Positions 1 through 9,559 of a stretch of 39,539 nt of DNA are shown in pieces. The stretch is from Desulfuromonas sp. (GTDB lineage: Bacteria; Desulfobacterota; Desulfuromonadia; Desulfuromonadales; UBA2294): contig PKTZ01000106.1 in NCBI GenBank assembly GCA_002868925.1, forward strand, positions 1-39,539, written 5' to 3'. The translations under genes were made by a program, and so were the position numbers. Numbering within the stretch: the first letter of the stretch is position 1; every line of letters begins with the position of its first letter. The notes beneath the pieces were generated by a model. The model saw nothing but the letters and a program-made list of their open reading frames with translations, made no database searches and was not told where the DNA came from.

Positions 1-48
<48 letters not shown>

Positions 49-58
49 TTTAAAATTT

Positions 59-89
59 GAGGCTACGGGTTTTCCCGTAGCCTCTTTTT
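59..89 (+). terminator. Rho-independent terminator downstream of the tRNA
   Basis: Perfect 11-bp stem GAGGCTACGGG-tttt-CCCGTAGCCTC followed by TTTTTG. Confidence 0.9.
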
Positions 90-313
90 GTTTTTGTCCC
101 GTCCTGTTCATTTGGTTTCATCATCATTAGTGCGCCACCGGAATTTAAATTGTGAGAATTGTCAAGCGGAAGAGGGGTATTTGTGTCCGCGTTTATTCAG
201 TCGAATCGCCTATAATTTCTGACAGAGGCGAGGCCTTGTAATTCTCTCTTTCAGTCATCCAGATTTACTGCAGCATTAGCCGGTAAAAACTGGCCTGCAA
301 CGGTTGAAGAATG

Positions 314-342
314 TTGAATTTTCAGGCCATATGCCATAGAAT
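314..342 (+). promoter_or_regulatory. Candidate sigma70-type promoter for the biosynthetic operon
   Basis: TTGAAT (314-319), 17-nt spacer, TAGAAT (337-342), in the intergenic region upstream of the first cluster gene. Confidence 0.4.
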
Positions 343-513
343 ATACGGTTATTGTTGAGTGGTTATTTTTTGATTGCATGTTCTATGTTTTGCGGTGTTG
401 GCCGCGCTTCGAAAATGGCCGCTCCGACCCTTTGCATTCGTAACTTACGGGTGCTTGTCGACAGGCTCTTGAGCCCTGTGACTATTCGATAGACAGGAAA
501 AGGTAAACCCGTT

Positions 514-1245
514 TTGACTGAACAAAAAAAAGTGGCTCTGGTTACCGGGGCGAGCAAGGGGATCGGCGCCGTTATTGCACGAGAACTGGCTGCCGACGGA
601 TTCCATATCTGGCTGAATTACCGCAGCGACCATGAGTCGGCCCGGCAGGTTGCCGACCAAATCGCAGCGGCCGGCGGCAGTTGTGAGTTGCTGCCGTTCG
701 ATGTAGCCGATGCCGGGGCGACCGAGGCTGCCCTCGAGCCGCTACTGGCTGAACAGGTCCCGTTCGCCCTGGTCAATAATGCCGGTTTCGCCCGCGATGG
801 CATCATGGCAATGATGAGCCAGGAGGATTGGGAAAAGGTTCTGGCGGTCCATCTCAACGGCTTCTTCAACGTGACCCGGCTGGTCGTTGCACGGATGCTG
901 AAAAAGCGGCAGGGCCGGATCATCAATATCGTTTCGACTTCGGGTGAATCGGGCGTCGCCGGGCAGGTCAACTATTCGGCCGCCAAGGCTGGGCTGATCG
1001 GGGCGACCCGCTCGCTCGCCGCCGAAGTCGGTCGGCGCAATATTCTGGTCAATGCCGTCTCGCCCGGTTTTATTACCACCGACATGACATCGGAGCTGCC
1101 GATGGAAAAGATCCTGCCGATGATTCCTCTCGGCCGGTTCGGTGAGGCCGAAGAAGTCTCCGGAATCGTCGGTTTCCTCTGCTCCGATCGTGCGACCTAC
1201 ATCACCGGCCAGGTCTTCGCCGTCAACGGCGGTGTCCATATCTAA
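514..1245 (+). CDS. 3-oxoacyl-ACP reductase (FabG-like SDR)
   Basis: TTG start; VTGASKGIG Rossmann motif, NNAG, YSAAKAG catalytic YxxxK, SPGFITTDM. Confidence 0.93.
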   Translation: MTEQKKVALVTGASKGIGAVIARELAADGFHIWLNYRSDHESARQVADQIAAAGGSCELLPFDVADAGATEAALEPLLAEQVPFALVNNAGFARDGIMAMMSQEDWEKVLAVHLNGFFNVTRLVVARMLKKRQGRIINIVSTSGESGVAGQVNYSAAKAGLIGATRSLAAEVGRRNILVNAVSPGFITTDMTSELPMEKILPMIPLGRFGEAEEVSGIVGFLCSDRATYITGQVFAVNGGVHI

Positions 1246-1258
1246 GGGAATAAGCGTT

Positions 1259-2473
1259 TTGCACAGAGTTGCCATTACCGGAATAGGGGTCATCTCCTGC
1301 CTCGGCCATGATATCGAGTGCGTCGGCGATGCTCTGCGCTCTGGCCGATCGGGTATTGTCGTTGACGAGCAGCGGCAGAAGATTGGTTTCCGCAGCCCGC
1401 TGACCGGTCAGATCGGCAATTTCGATATGTCGATCCTGTCGCGCAAGCAGCGTAAGAGCATGACCGACTTCGCGGTCTGGACCTATGCCACGGCCCGCGA
1501 CGCGCTGACCATGGCCGGGCTTTCGGACGATGATATTGCCAATGAGCAGACCGGACTGCTCTACGGCTGTGATTCGAGCTGTATCGCTGCAATCGAACAG
1601 GTCGACGCGCTGCGTGAAAAGGGTGAAACCAAGGCGATCGGCAGCGGCCACATTTTCCGCTCGATGACCTCGGTCGTCACCATGAATCTCAACACCCTGT
1701 TGCAGACCCGGGGCGCCTGCTGGTCACTCAGCTCGGCTTGTTCGAGCGGCGGTCACGCCATCGGTCAGGCGGCGGATCTGATCCGTCTCGGTCGGCAGGA
1801 GCGGATGCTCTGTGGCGGTGCCCAGGAGGTCAACTGGGAATCGATGTGCAGCTTCGACGGCCTCGGCGCCTTCTCGACCCGGATCGACGACCCGGCAGCC
1901 GCCAGTCGGCCCTTCGACGCTGAACGCGACGGCCTGGTTCCGGGCGGCGGGGCGGCGACCATTATCCTCGAGCGCTACGATTTCGCCGAGAAGCGGGGCG
2001 CGACCATCCTCGGCGAAGTTCTCGGCTACGGGTTCTCATCCGACGGCGGCCAGCTCTCAGTGCCGAGTGACGACGGCATGAGCCGGGCCATGCGGATGGC
2101 CCTCGACGAGAGCGGCCTCGCCGCGTCCGAGATCGATTATTACTGTGCCCATGCGACTTCGACCCCGGCCGGTGACGCCGCCGAGGCAAAAAATATTCAC
2201 GCTGTTTTCGGACCGCGAACGCCGCCAATCTCAGCCCTCAAGGCGATGACCGGCCATGAGCTCTGGATGGCGGGTGCCTCGCAGGTTGTCTATTCGACTA
2301 TCATGGCCCTTAAGGGGTTTATAGCTCCCAGCATCAATTTTGAAAATCCGTGCGAAGCATCGGTCGGTCTCAATATGATCCGTGAAACCATTCCACAAGC
2401 ACCCCGCAAGGTACTCTGCAATTCGGCCGGCTTCGGCGGCACCAACGCCGCGCTGGTTCTGAATTTTGGGTGA
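1259..2473 (+). CDS. beta-ketoacyl-ACP synthase (FabF-like), catalytically intact
   Basis: ORF track starts at 1142 but the likely TTG start is at 1259 (MHRVAITGIGVIS) with AAGGGA upstream; SSACSSGG (Cys), HATSTPAGDAAE (His), KAMTGHE (His). Confidence 0.9.
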   Translation: MHRVAITGIGVISCLGHDIECVGDALRSGRSGIVVDEQRQKIGFRSPLTGQIGNFDMSILSRKQRKSMTDFAVWTYATARDALTMAGLSDDDIANEQTGLLYGCDSSCIAAIEQVDALREKGETKAIGSGHIFRSMTSVVTMNLNTLLQTRGACWSLSSACSSGGHAIGQAADLIRLGRQERMLCGGAQEVNWESMCSFDGLGAFSTRIDDPAAASRPFDAERDGLVPGGGAATIILERYDFAEKRGATILGEVLGYGFSSDGGQLSVPSDDGMSRAMRMALDESGLAASEIDYYCAHATSTPAGDAAEAKNIHAVFGPRTPPISALKAMTGHELWMAGASQVVYSTIMALKGFIAPSINFENPCEASVGLNMIRETIPQAPRKVLCNSAGFGGTNAALVLNFG

Positions 2474-2476
2474 TTC

Positions 2477-3949
2477 ATGCAACAGGACGTAATCGTTATC
2501 GGGTCTGGCCTCTCCGGATTGACATCGGCCCTGCTTCTTGCCCGGAGCGGCCGCAAGGTCCTGGTGCTCGAACAGCATGCCCGGCCGGCACCGGTGGTCA
2601 ACGGCTTTTCGCGCCAGGGGCTCTATTTCGACAGCGGATTTCATTATGTCGGCGGGCTCGGCAAGGGAGGTGCCTTCCGACCCCTGTTCCGGCACCTCGG
2701 CCTCGACCGGAAGTTGGAGCTTTTTCCGTTTGCGGCCGACCGGTTCGATCAGCTGAAGATCGTCTCGACCGGCGAAACCTATGCCCTGCCGGTCGGGTTT
2801 GCCGAAATCCGCAGGGAACTCGGTGCCCTGTTTCCGCAGCAGCGGGAAAAAATCGATCGCTATATCGGCGAGATCGAGACGACATGGAGCCGGTTTCCAT
2901 ACCTCGACCTGAACACCGACATCGCCGATTATGCCATGCAGACGGTACATGGTGAATCACTCAAGGAACGCTTGGGGGAATTTGCCGAAACCCCGGAGTT
3001 ACTGAGCCTGTTGTCGATGCACAGCTTGCTCTACGGGCTGTCGCCCGAGATGGCGCCGTTTACCCTGAACGCCCAGGTCGCCGGATCCTACTATCACTCG
3101 GCACACGGTATTCGGGGGGGCGGACGTGCCCTGGTCGCGGCCCTGCTTGAACTGCTTGACGAGGCCGGGGTCGAGGTCCGGTGTGGAGCTGAAGTTACAT
3201 CGATTGATGCCGAAGCCGCAACGGTTTCCGGGGTGACGTTGGCCGACGGCGAGCAGCTGCAGGCTACGGAAGTGGTGGCGACGCTCAATCCGGCTCTGCT
3301 GCCGCAGTTGCTGCAACCGGGTCAGCTGCGGCCGGCTTACCGCAAACGGCTGGCCGGTCTCAAGCAGACCTGCTCGGCCTATATCGTCTTCGCCCGCAGT
3401 GCGCAGGCGATCGAATCATTACAGAAATCGAACCTTTTTGTACAGCCGCAGCCCGGGCTGCTCGCGGCCAATCCTGATTGCCCTCTGCGTGAACGCGCCT
3501 ACTACCTGGCCGCCGCGGGACAGGAGCAGAACGGCGGACACGGTGTGATCGGTATCATCCCGGCACATGTTGACGAGGTCGCCGACTGGGTCGACGCCGG
3601 TCCGCAGCGCAGCCCGGCCTATCGTCAGCACAAAGAGCGGATCGGAGCCGAACTGCTCGCGCTGTTTGCCGACAACAACCCGGAACTTGCCGGCCTCGAA
3701 TTGCTCGAGCTGGCGACACCGCTGACCTTGCACGATTATTCGCTGGCGCCGCAGGGCGCGGTTTACGGGGTCGGCCGTTTCCTCGGCCAGTACAACCCGC
3801 ATCCGATGACCCGGCTGCGGGGGCTTTTCCTGTCGGGACAGGCGATTGCCGCCCCGGGCCTGCTCGGAACAGTGGTTTCCAGCTACCTGACCTGCGGCTC
3901 GATCCTCGGCCATGAACAGCTGCGTGGAGAAATCAGAACATGTCACTAG
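2477..3949 (+). CDS. Phytoene desaturase/CrtI-like NAD(P)/FAD-dependent oxidoreductase
   Basis: N-terminal VIVIGSGLSGLTSALLLARSGRKVLVLEQH dinucleotide-binding motif; DSGFHYVGG; C-terminal GLFLSGQAIAAPGLLGTVVSS. Confidence 0.85.
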   Translation: MQQDVIVIGSGLSGLTSALLLARSGRKVLVLEQHARPAPVVNGFSRQGLYFDSGFHYVGGLGKGGAFRPLFRHLGLDRKLELFPFAADRFDQLKIVSTGETYALPVGFAEIRRELGALFPQQREKIDRYIGEIETTWSRFPYLDLNTDIADYAMQTVHGESLKERLGEFAETPELLSLLSMHSLLYGLSPEMAPFTLNAQVAGSYYHSAHGIRGGGRALVAALLELLDEAGVEVRCGAEVTSIDAEAATVSGVTLADGEQLQATEVVATLNPALLPQLLQPGQLRPAYRKRLAGLKQTCSAYIVFARSAQAIESLQKSNLFVQPQPGLLAANPDCPLRERAYYLAAAGQEQNGGHGVIGIIPAHVDEVADWVDAGPQRSPAYRQHKERIGAELLALFADNNPELAGLELLELATPLTLHDYSLAPQGAVYGVGRFLGQYNPHPMTRLRGLFLSGQAIAAPGLLGTVVSSYLTCGSILGHEQLRGEIRTCH

Positions 3950-5172
3950 AAAACGTCGTTGTCACAGGAATCGGTATCATCTCGCCGCTCGGTCTCGATT
4001 ACGAACAGCTGACCGCGGCCTTGCTGAACGGTGAAACCGGGGTTCAACACGTGGCCGCGCTCGAAAAGATCGGCGGGCTCCGCTCGCGCCTTGCGGCACC
4101 GGTCGAGGGGGTCGATCCAAAATCGGTGCCGCGCAAAATCCGGCGCTCGATGTCGAACATGTCGATCTATGCCTACCTCGCCAGCCAGCAGGCCCTGGCC
4201 ATGGCCGGCTGGCCGGACGAGGAGCTTTCATCCGGCCGGCTCGGTGTCGTCATCGGTTCCACCCTCGGCAGTACGGAGACCAGCGAAAACTTTTTTGCCG
4301 ACTATTTCCGGGATTACAGTCTCGAGCGGATGAAATCGGGTCTGTTTTTCCAGATCATGGGACATTCCTGCGCCGCCAACGTCGCCCAATCGCTCGGCAT
4401 CACCGGCCGGGTCATGGCCCCCTCGGCCGCCTGTGCCACCAGCTGCCAGGCAGTCGGCTACGCCTACGAACAGATCGCCTTCGGCCGCCAGGACGCTATC
4501 CTCTGTGGCGGTGCCGACGAATTTCATCCCCTGACGGCGGCGACCTTCGATGTCATGCACGCCGCTTCGATCAACTATAACGACCAGCCGGAGCGCTCGC
4601 CGCGGCCGTTTGACGCGGCCCGCGACGGCATCGTCTGCGGCGAGGGGAGCGGCATCCTGCTGCTCGAGAAAAGAGAACATGCCGAAGCACGCGGAGCGAC
4701 GATCCTGGCCGAGATCTGTGGGTTTGCGACGACCTCCGATACGTCGAGTATCGCTAATCCCGATTCCGGCGCCATGCTGGAATGCATGCGGCTGGCCCTG
4801 GCCGATGCCGGGCTGAGTGCGGCCGATGTCGATTATGTCAACGCCCACGCGACCGGCACCCTGCAGGGTGATGCCGCCGAAGCCGGCGCGATTCGCGACT
4901 TGCTTGGCGACAGCGCACCGGTCAGCAGTCTCAAGGGGCATCTCGGCCATACCATGGCGGCAAGCGGATCAATCGAGCTGGGAGCCTGTATCGGCATGAT
5001 GCAGCGGGGCGTGCTGGTGGCAACCCGCAACCTGGAAACCGTCGATAAAAGCTGTGCCGGCCTCGAGCACCTGCAGCAGAACAAGACAACCGAAGCCAAC
5101 GTTATCCTGAAAAATAACTTTGCCATGGGTGGCATTAATTCCACCATCGTCTTAAGGAGCAACAAAGCATGA
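3940..5172 (+). CDS. beta-ketoacyl-ACP synthase (FabF-like), catalytically intact
   Basis: PSAACATSCQA (Cys), NAHATGTLQGDAAE (His), LKGHLGHTMAASG (His). Confidence 0.92.
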   Translation: MSLENVVVTGIGIISPLGLDYEQLTAALLNGETGVQHVAALEKIGGLRSRLAAPVEGVDPKSVPRKIRRSMSNMSIYAYLASQQALAMAGWPDEELSSGRLGVVIGSTLGSTETSENFFADYFRDYSLERMKSGLFFQIMGHSCAANVAQSLGITGRVMAPSAACATSCQAVGYAYEQIAFGRQDAILCGGADEFHPLTAATFDVMHAASINYNDQPERSPRPFDAARDGIVCGEGSGILLLEKREHAEARGATILAEICGFATTSDTSSIANPDSGAMLECMRLALADAGLSAADVDYVNAHATGTLQGDAAEAGAIRDLLGDSAPVSSLKGHLGHTMAASGSIELGACIGMMQRGVLVATRNLETVDKSCAGLEHLQQNKTTEANVILKNNFAMGGINSTIVLRSNKA

Positions 5173-5423
5173 CTGAACAAGAAGTAATTGAACTGATCGA
5201 CTCGAGCCTCGCCGAAGAATTCGAACTCGACCGGGCCGATATGACCCCCGATGCCAACATCTACGAAGACCTCGGGCTCGACAGCCTCGATACGGTCGAC
5301 ATGGTCATCGTTCTCGAGGGAGCGTTTGATTTCAAGATCCGGGAAGAGGAATCGGTCCGGGCGATCCGGACCCTCGGTGATATTCATCAATTTGTCCTGC
5401 AGAAGGTCGTGGAACACAGCTGA
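5169..5423 (+). CDS. Acyl carrier protein
   Basis: 84 aa, acidic, phosphopantetheine site GLDSLDTVDMV. Confidence 0.92.
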   Translation: MTEQEVIELIDSSLAEEFELDRADMTPDANIYEDLGLDSLDTVDMVIVLEGAFDFKIREEESVRAIRTLGDIHQFVLQKVVEHS

Positions 5424-5435
5424 GCTTTATACGTT

Positions 5436-6242
5436 ATGTCTGGTCTAAGCGAAAGCTGCAAAACAACTGAAGTGGACGGGTGCTGGACGCTGCCGGTGAT
5501 CCTGATGAACATCTGGTGTTACGGCATGATGCTGTTCTGGACCCTGCTCTGCATCATGGTCTTTCCGTTTGTTCTCGGTCTCTGCAAGATCGTGCTGCGC
5601 TGGCCGGTCGACCGGCTGATGCGTTGGTACATCTGGATCTACGGCCGGGGCTGGCTGCTATTGATGAGCCCGTTCGTCCACTTCCGCCGGGAACAGATGC
5701 AGCATGTCAAGCCAGGTCAGCCCGCTCTCTTCGTCGTCAACCATCTCTCCTTCTTCGATACCTACTGCATGGGCCTGCTGCCGGTTTACGACATCATCTT
5801 TGCGGTCCGGGCTTGGCCGTTCCGGATGTTCTGGTATTCACAGTTCATGCGTCTTGCCAGGTACATGAACGTTGAAGACAGCAGCTGGTTCGAAACAATG
5901 GAAAACTGCAAGCAGGCTTTCGTCAACAGCGGTGCTGTCCTGTTTTTCCCCGAGGGCAGTCGCAGCCGTACCGGCGAACTGCAACGCTTCTATTCCGGCG
6001 GCTTCAAGGCTGCCATCGATGCCGGAGTGCCGCTGATTCCACTGGTTATCGACGGCACCGATATCTTGCTGCCTCCCGGCCGCAAGCAGCTCCGCCCCTG
6101 CCGGATCAAGCTGCGGGCCCTCGAGCCGATCGACACCGGCGACTTTTCGGGCACCGATGGTCCTTTGCGTCTGCGCAAACTGGCCAAGGAACGGATGGCG
6201 AAAGCCCTCGTCGAAATGCGGGCCGACAGGAAGGATCGCTGA
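5436..6242 (+). CDS. PlsC-like 1-acylglycerol-3-phosphate/lysophospholipid acyltransferase
   Basis: N-terminal TM; VNHLSFFDTY (HX4D), FPEGSRSRTG. Confidence 0.88.
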   Translation: MSGLSESCKTTEVDGCWTLPVILMNIWCYGMMLFWTLLCIMVFPFVLGLCKIVLRWPVDRLMRWYIWIYGRGWLLLMSPFVHFRREQMQHVKPGQPALFVVNHLSFFDTYCMGLLPVYDIIFAVRAWPFRMFWYSQFMRLARYMNVEDSSWFETMENCKQAFVNSGAVLFFPEGSRSRTGELQRFYSGGFKAAIDAGVPLIPLVIDGTDILLPPGRKQLRPCRIKLRALEPIDTGDFSGTDGPLRLRKLAKERMAKALVEMRADRKDR

Positions 6243-7549
6243 TGGGCAACAAAACACCGGCAATCTGTTTTTCCGAGCCGTCGGTCATCGCCGATCGTCA
6301 ACTGGCCCTGCTGCAGCGACATCTAGAGACCTTGCAACAGACTTCGCCCTGGTACTGCGAGCTCAATATCGATCGGCAGGAGGTCCGATCGCTCGACGAC
6401 CTGCGGTACCTGCCGCTGACATCGAAGGACGACCTGGCCGGAAATAATGATGCATTCCGGGCCGTCAGCCCCGAGCAGGTGGTCGATATCTGCCAGACCT
6501 CCGGCACGACCGGTGAACCGGTCACGATCTGGCAGACCGAAAACGACCTGCAACGTCTCGCCCTGAACGAATATCTCGCCTTTTCCGCGACCGGAATCAG
6601 TCGTCGGGACAAGGTTTTGATCGGCGCCGCCCTCGATCGTGGCTTCATGGCCGGCCTCGCTTACTTTTTCGGCCTGCGCCGGATCGGTGCCACCTCCATC
6701 AGGGTCGGTTCGGGCCAGCCGGCCCTGGTCGCCGAAGCGATCGAAAAGCAGCAACCGAATGTCCTGGTCGGGTTCCCGAGCCTTTTCCTCGGCCTCGCCC
6801 GAAGGATGCAGGGGGGTGGCCTCGAGCCGGCGTCCTGCGGAGTCGACAAGCTGGTCTGTATCGGCGAGCCGGTGCGCAATCCCGACCTGACCCTCTCACC
6901 GCTCGGCGCTGCGCTGGCCGAGGCCTGGGATGCCGACATTTTCGGTACCTACGCCAGTACCGAAATGGCGACCTCTTTTACCGACTGCCCTTCCGGCTGC
7001 GGTGGTCACCTCCTTCCGGAACTGATTGCGGTCGAGATCGTCGACGAGCAGGGAGCTCCTCTACCTGCCGGCACGACGGGCGAAGTCGTCGTTACCCCGT
7101 TCGGAATCGAGGGGACGCCGTTGCTCCGCTACCGGACCGGCGATATTGCCGCCCTGCACACCGACCCGTGCAGCTGCGGCCGTCGGACCCCGCGCCTCGG
7201 CCCGGTGATTGGTCGCAAGTCGCAGATGCTGAAAGTGCGCGGGACCACCCTTTTTCCTGCAGCGATCGGCAATGTTTTGAGCGGCATCCCCGGGGTCGTC
7301 AATCACTACCTCGAGGTCGAACAGCAGTTCGATCTCTCCGATCAGCTCCGGGTGGTCGTCGGCACCAGTGACGCCGACTTGACCGCTGAGTACCTGGCCT
7401 CCGAAATTGCCGGCAAGACCCGGGTCAGGCCGGAGGTTGTCCTGGCCAGCCCGGAAGATATCCTGCAGAAAACGGTACGCCCTGACCGGCGCAAACCGAT
7501 CACTTTTTTTGATTATCGAAACAGTAGACAGGAAAGCGAGACACCATGA
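6242..7549 (+). CDS. PaaK-like AMP-binding acyl-CoA/ACP ligase
   Basis: CQTSGTTGEPVTIWQ P-loop, FGTYASTEMA, LLRYRTGDIAAL, CSCGRRTPRLGPVIGR; adjacent to an ammonia-lyase. Confidence 0.85.
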   Translation: MGNKTPAICFSEPSVIADRQLALLQRHLETLQQTSPWYCELNIDRQEVRSLDDLRYLPLTSKDDLAGNNDAFRAVSPEQVVDICQTSGTTGEPVTIWQTENDLQRLALNEYLAFSATGISRRDKVLIGAALDRGFMAGLAYFFGLRRIGATSIRVGSGQPALVAEAIEKQQPNVLVGFPSLFLGLARRMQGGGLEPASCGVDKLVCIGEPVRNPDLTLSPLGAALAEAWDADIFGTYASTEMATSFTDCPSGCGGHLLPELIAVEIVDEQGAPLPAGTTGEVVVTPFGIEGTPLLRYRTGDIAALHTDPCSCGRRTPRLGPVIGRKSQMLKVRGTTLFPAAIGNVLSGIPGVVNHYLEVEQQFDLSDQLRVVVGTSDADLTAEYLASEIAGKTRVRPEVVLASPEDILQKTVRPDRRKPITFFDYRNSRQESETP

Positions 7550-9135
7550 ACAGAGATTCAACCATCGTCCTCAACGGAAACGACCTGACCGTCGATGAAA
7601 TCGTCGCCATCGGCGTCGGCGACTGCAAGGTCAGCCTCGATCCGGCTGCCCTCGAGCGCTGCCGTGCTAGCCGCAACTTCCTCGAGGAGGAGGTCGCCGC
7701 TAAGCGGGTTATCTACGGCGTCAACACCTCGTTCGGGCCGATGTGCAACAAGATTATCGACGATGACCAGATCGAGGAGCTGCAGGTCAATCTGATCCGC
7801 AGCCACGCCGCCGGCCTCGGTGATCCGCTCAAAGACTACATCGCGATCGCCGTCATGGCGGTCCGGCTCAATACCCTGGTCAAGGGCTTCAGCGGTGTCC
7901 GGATCGAGCTGCTCGAACATATGCAGTGGATGATCAATGAACGGGTCGCCGCCTACATCCCGGAATGCGGTTCGGTCGGCGCATCGGGCGACCTGATCCA
8001 TCTCGCTCATCTTTCCTTGGCGATCATCGGCGAGGGCCAGATCTACCACAACGGTGAACTCGACGATGCCGCCGCCACCTACAAAAAACTCGGTCGTAAG
8101 CCGATGCGCCTCAGCTTCAAGGAGGGGATCGCCCTGATGAACGGCACCAGCGCCATGACCGCGCTCGCTGCCTTCGCCATCTTCGGCGCTAAAAAATTGC
8201 TCAACATCAGTTGCGTTACCGGGGCCTTCGCCATCGAGATTTTCGGTGGCATCGATGACGCCTTCGACGAGGACCTGCATCGGGTCAAGCCGCACCTCGG
8301 ACAACTCGAAATCGCCGACACGATCCGCAGGCTCTACACCGGTTCGAAGAACATAACGCTGCGGTCTGAAATGCACGAGAAGATCCGCGACCAGAAGTCG
8401 GACGGCCCGGTCTACGAGACCAGCATCAACGTTCAGGATGTCTACTCGGTGCGTTGCACGCCGCAGGTTCTCGCCCCGGTTGCCGAGGCGATCGAGCAGG
8501 CGAGCCGGGTGGTCGAGATCGAGGCGAACTCCTCGAACGACAACCCGATCATCATCCCGGAGAAGAAGAAGGTTATTCACGGCGGCAACTTTCACGGACA
8601 GAGCATCGGCTTCGTCATGGACATGCTCTGCATGGCGGTCGCCACCCTGTGCAACATCTCCGAGCGGCGGACCAACAAGTACCTTGACAAGAGCCTCAAC
8701 GAAGGGCTGCCGGAGTTTTTGATCCCCGGCACCCTGGGGCTGACCATGGGTTTCATGGGCGCCCAATATCTGGCGACGTCGACCACCGCCGAGAACCGCC
8801 AGCTCGCCAACCCGGTCAGCACCAACACCATCAGTTGTAACGCCTCGAATCAGGATGTCGTCAGTATGGGGACGGTGGCTGCGCGCAAGGCCTTCAAGTC
8901 GGTCAGTAACGCCAAACATGTCGTCACTCTCGAAGTCCTTGCCGATTTGCAGGCGCTTTCGTTCCGCAACGCCGAAGGCCTCGGCGGCGGCACCGGAAAA
9001 ATCTACAAGATCCTGAATGAGGAATTCGAGCAATATAATAACGAGGGAATTTTCCACGACGATCTGGTCAAATACCGCAAGCAGCTTTTTTCGAGCCAGC
9101 TGTTTGATGATCTGTCGATCTACTGGGAGGCCTGA
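7546..9135 (+). CDS. Aromatic amino-acid/histidine ammonia-lyase family (MIO enzyme), possibly tyrosine ammonia-lyase
   Basis: GSVGASGDLIHLAHL (ASG MIO triad), YGVNTSFGP, LQVNLIRSHAAGLG selectivity loop, HGGNFHGQSIG, NQDVVSMGT. Confidence 0.93.
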   Translation: MNRDSTIVLNGNDLTVDEIVAIGVGDCKVSLDPAALERCRASRNFLEEEVAAKRVIYGVNTSFGPMCNKIIDDDQIEELQVNLIRSHAAGLGDPLKDYIAIAVMAVRLNTLVKGFSGVRIELLEHMQWMINERVAAYIPECGSVGASGDLIHLAHLSLAIIGEGQIYHNGELDDAAATYKKLGRKPMRLSFKEGIALMNGTSAMTALAAFAIFGAKKLLNISCVTGAFAIEIFGGIDDAFDEDLHRVKPHLGQLEIADTIRRLYTGSKNITLRSEMHEKIRDQKSDGPVYETSINVQDVYSVRCTPQVLAPVAEAIEQASRVVEIEANSSNDNPIIIPEKKKVIHGGNFHGQSIGFVMDMLCMAVATLCNISERRTNKYLDKSLNEGLPEFLIPGTLGLTMGFMGAQYLATSTTAENRQLANPVSTNTISCNASNQDVVSMGTVAARKAFKSVSNAKHVVTLEVLADLQALSFRNAEGLGGGTGKIYKILNEEFEQYNNEGIFHDDLVKYRKQLFSSQLFDDLSIYWEA

Positions 9136-9557
9136 TGGACTTAACCCTGCCACTTGAAGCCGAAGCGCTGATCCCGCATCGCCTGCCGATGCGGCTGGTC
9201 GACCGGCTGGTCGAAATCGATGGCAAAAACGGCTCGATCGAGGCCGACATCAAGGCCGACTGCCCGCTGGTCTCCGAAGACGGGATGCTCGAGGACATCG
9301 CCCTGACCGAGCTGATCGCTCAGGCTTACGCCATGATCAAGGGCTACAACGACCTGCGCAGTTCAGAACCGGTGCGGCAGGGTTTTCTCGTTGGCATCAA
9401 GAAGCTGACGCGCGAGGCTTCGGTCGCCAGTGGTGATACGTTGCGCATCGATATCCGGACGATCGCCGAGCTCGGCGATCTCGCCATTGCCGTCGGCGAA
9501 ATCTGGCGGGACGAACAGAAGCTCGCGCACGGTGAAATCAAGGTCTGGATCAACTGA
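9135..9557 (+). CDS. Hotdog-fold 3-hydroxyacyl-ACP dehydratase (aryl-polyene type)
   Basis: LIPHRLPMRLVDRLVEID hotdog signature, about 140 aa. Confidence 0.75.
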   Translation: MDLTLPLEAEALIPHRLPMRLVDRLVEIDGKNGSIEADIKADCPLVSEDGMLEDIALTELIAQAYAMIKGYNDLRSSEPVRQGFLVGIKKLTREASVASGDTLRIDIRTIAELGDLAIAVGEIWRDEQKLAHGEIKVWIN

Positions 9558-9559
9558 AG

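Noticed and set aside
7546-9135. Housekeeping histidine utilisation (hutH) interpretation
   Set aside because: Neighbours are acyl ligase and dehydratase rather than hutU/hutI/hutG, and the loop context resembles flexirubin-type TAL.
7558-9153. 531-aa minus-strand ORF
   Set aside because: Antisense to the ammonia-lyase gene, low-complexity D/V/L/R-rich translation without recognisable motifs.
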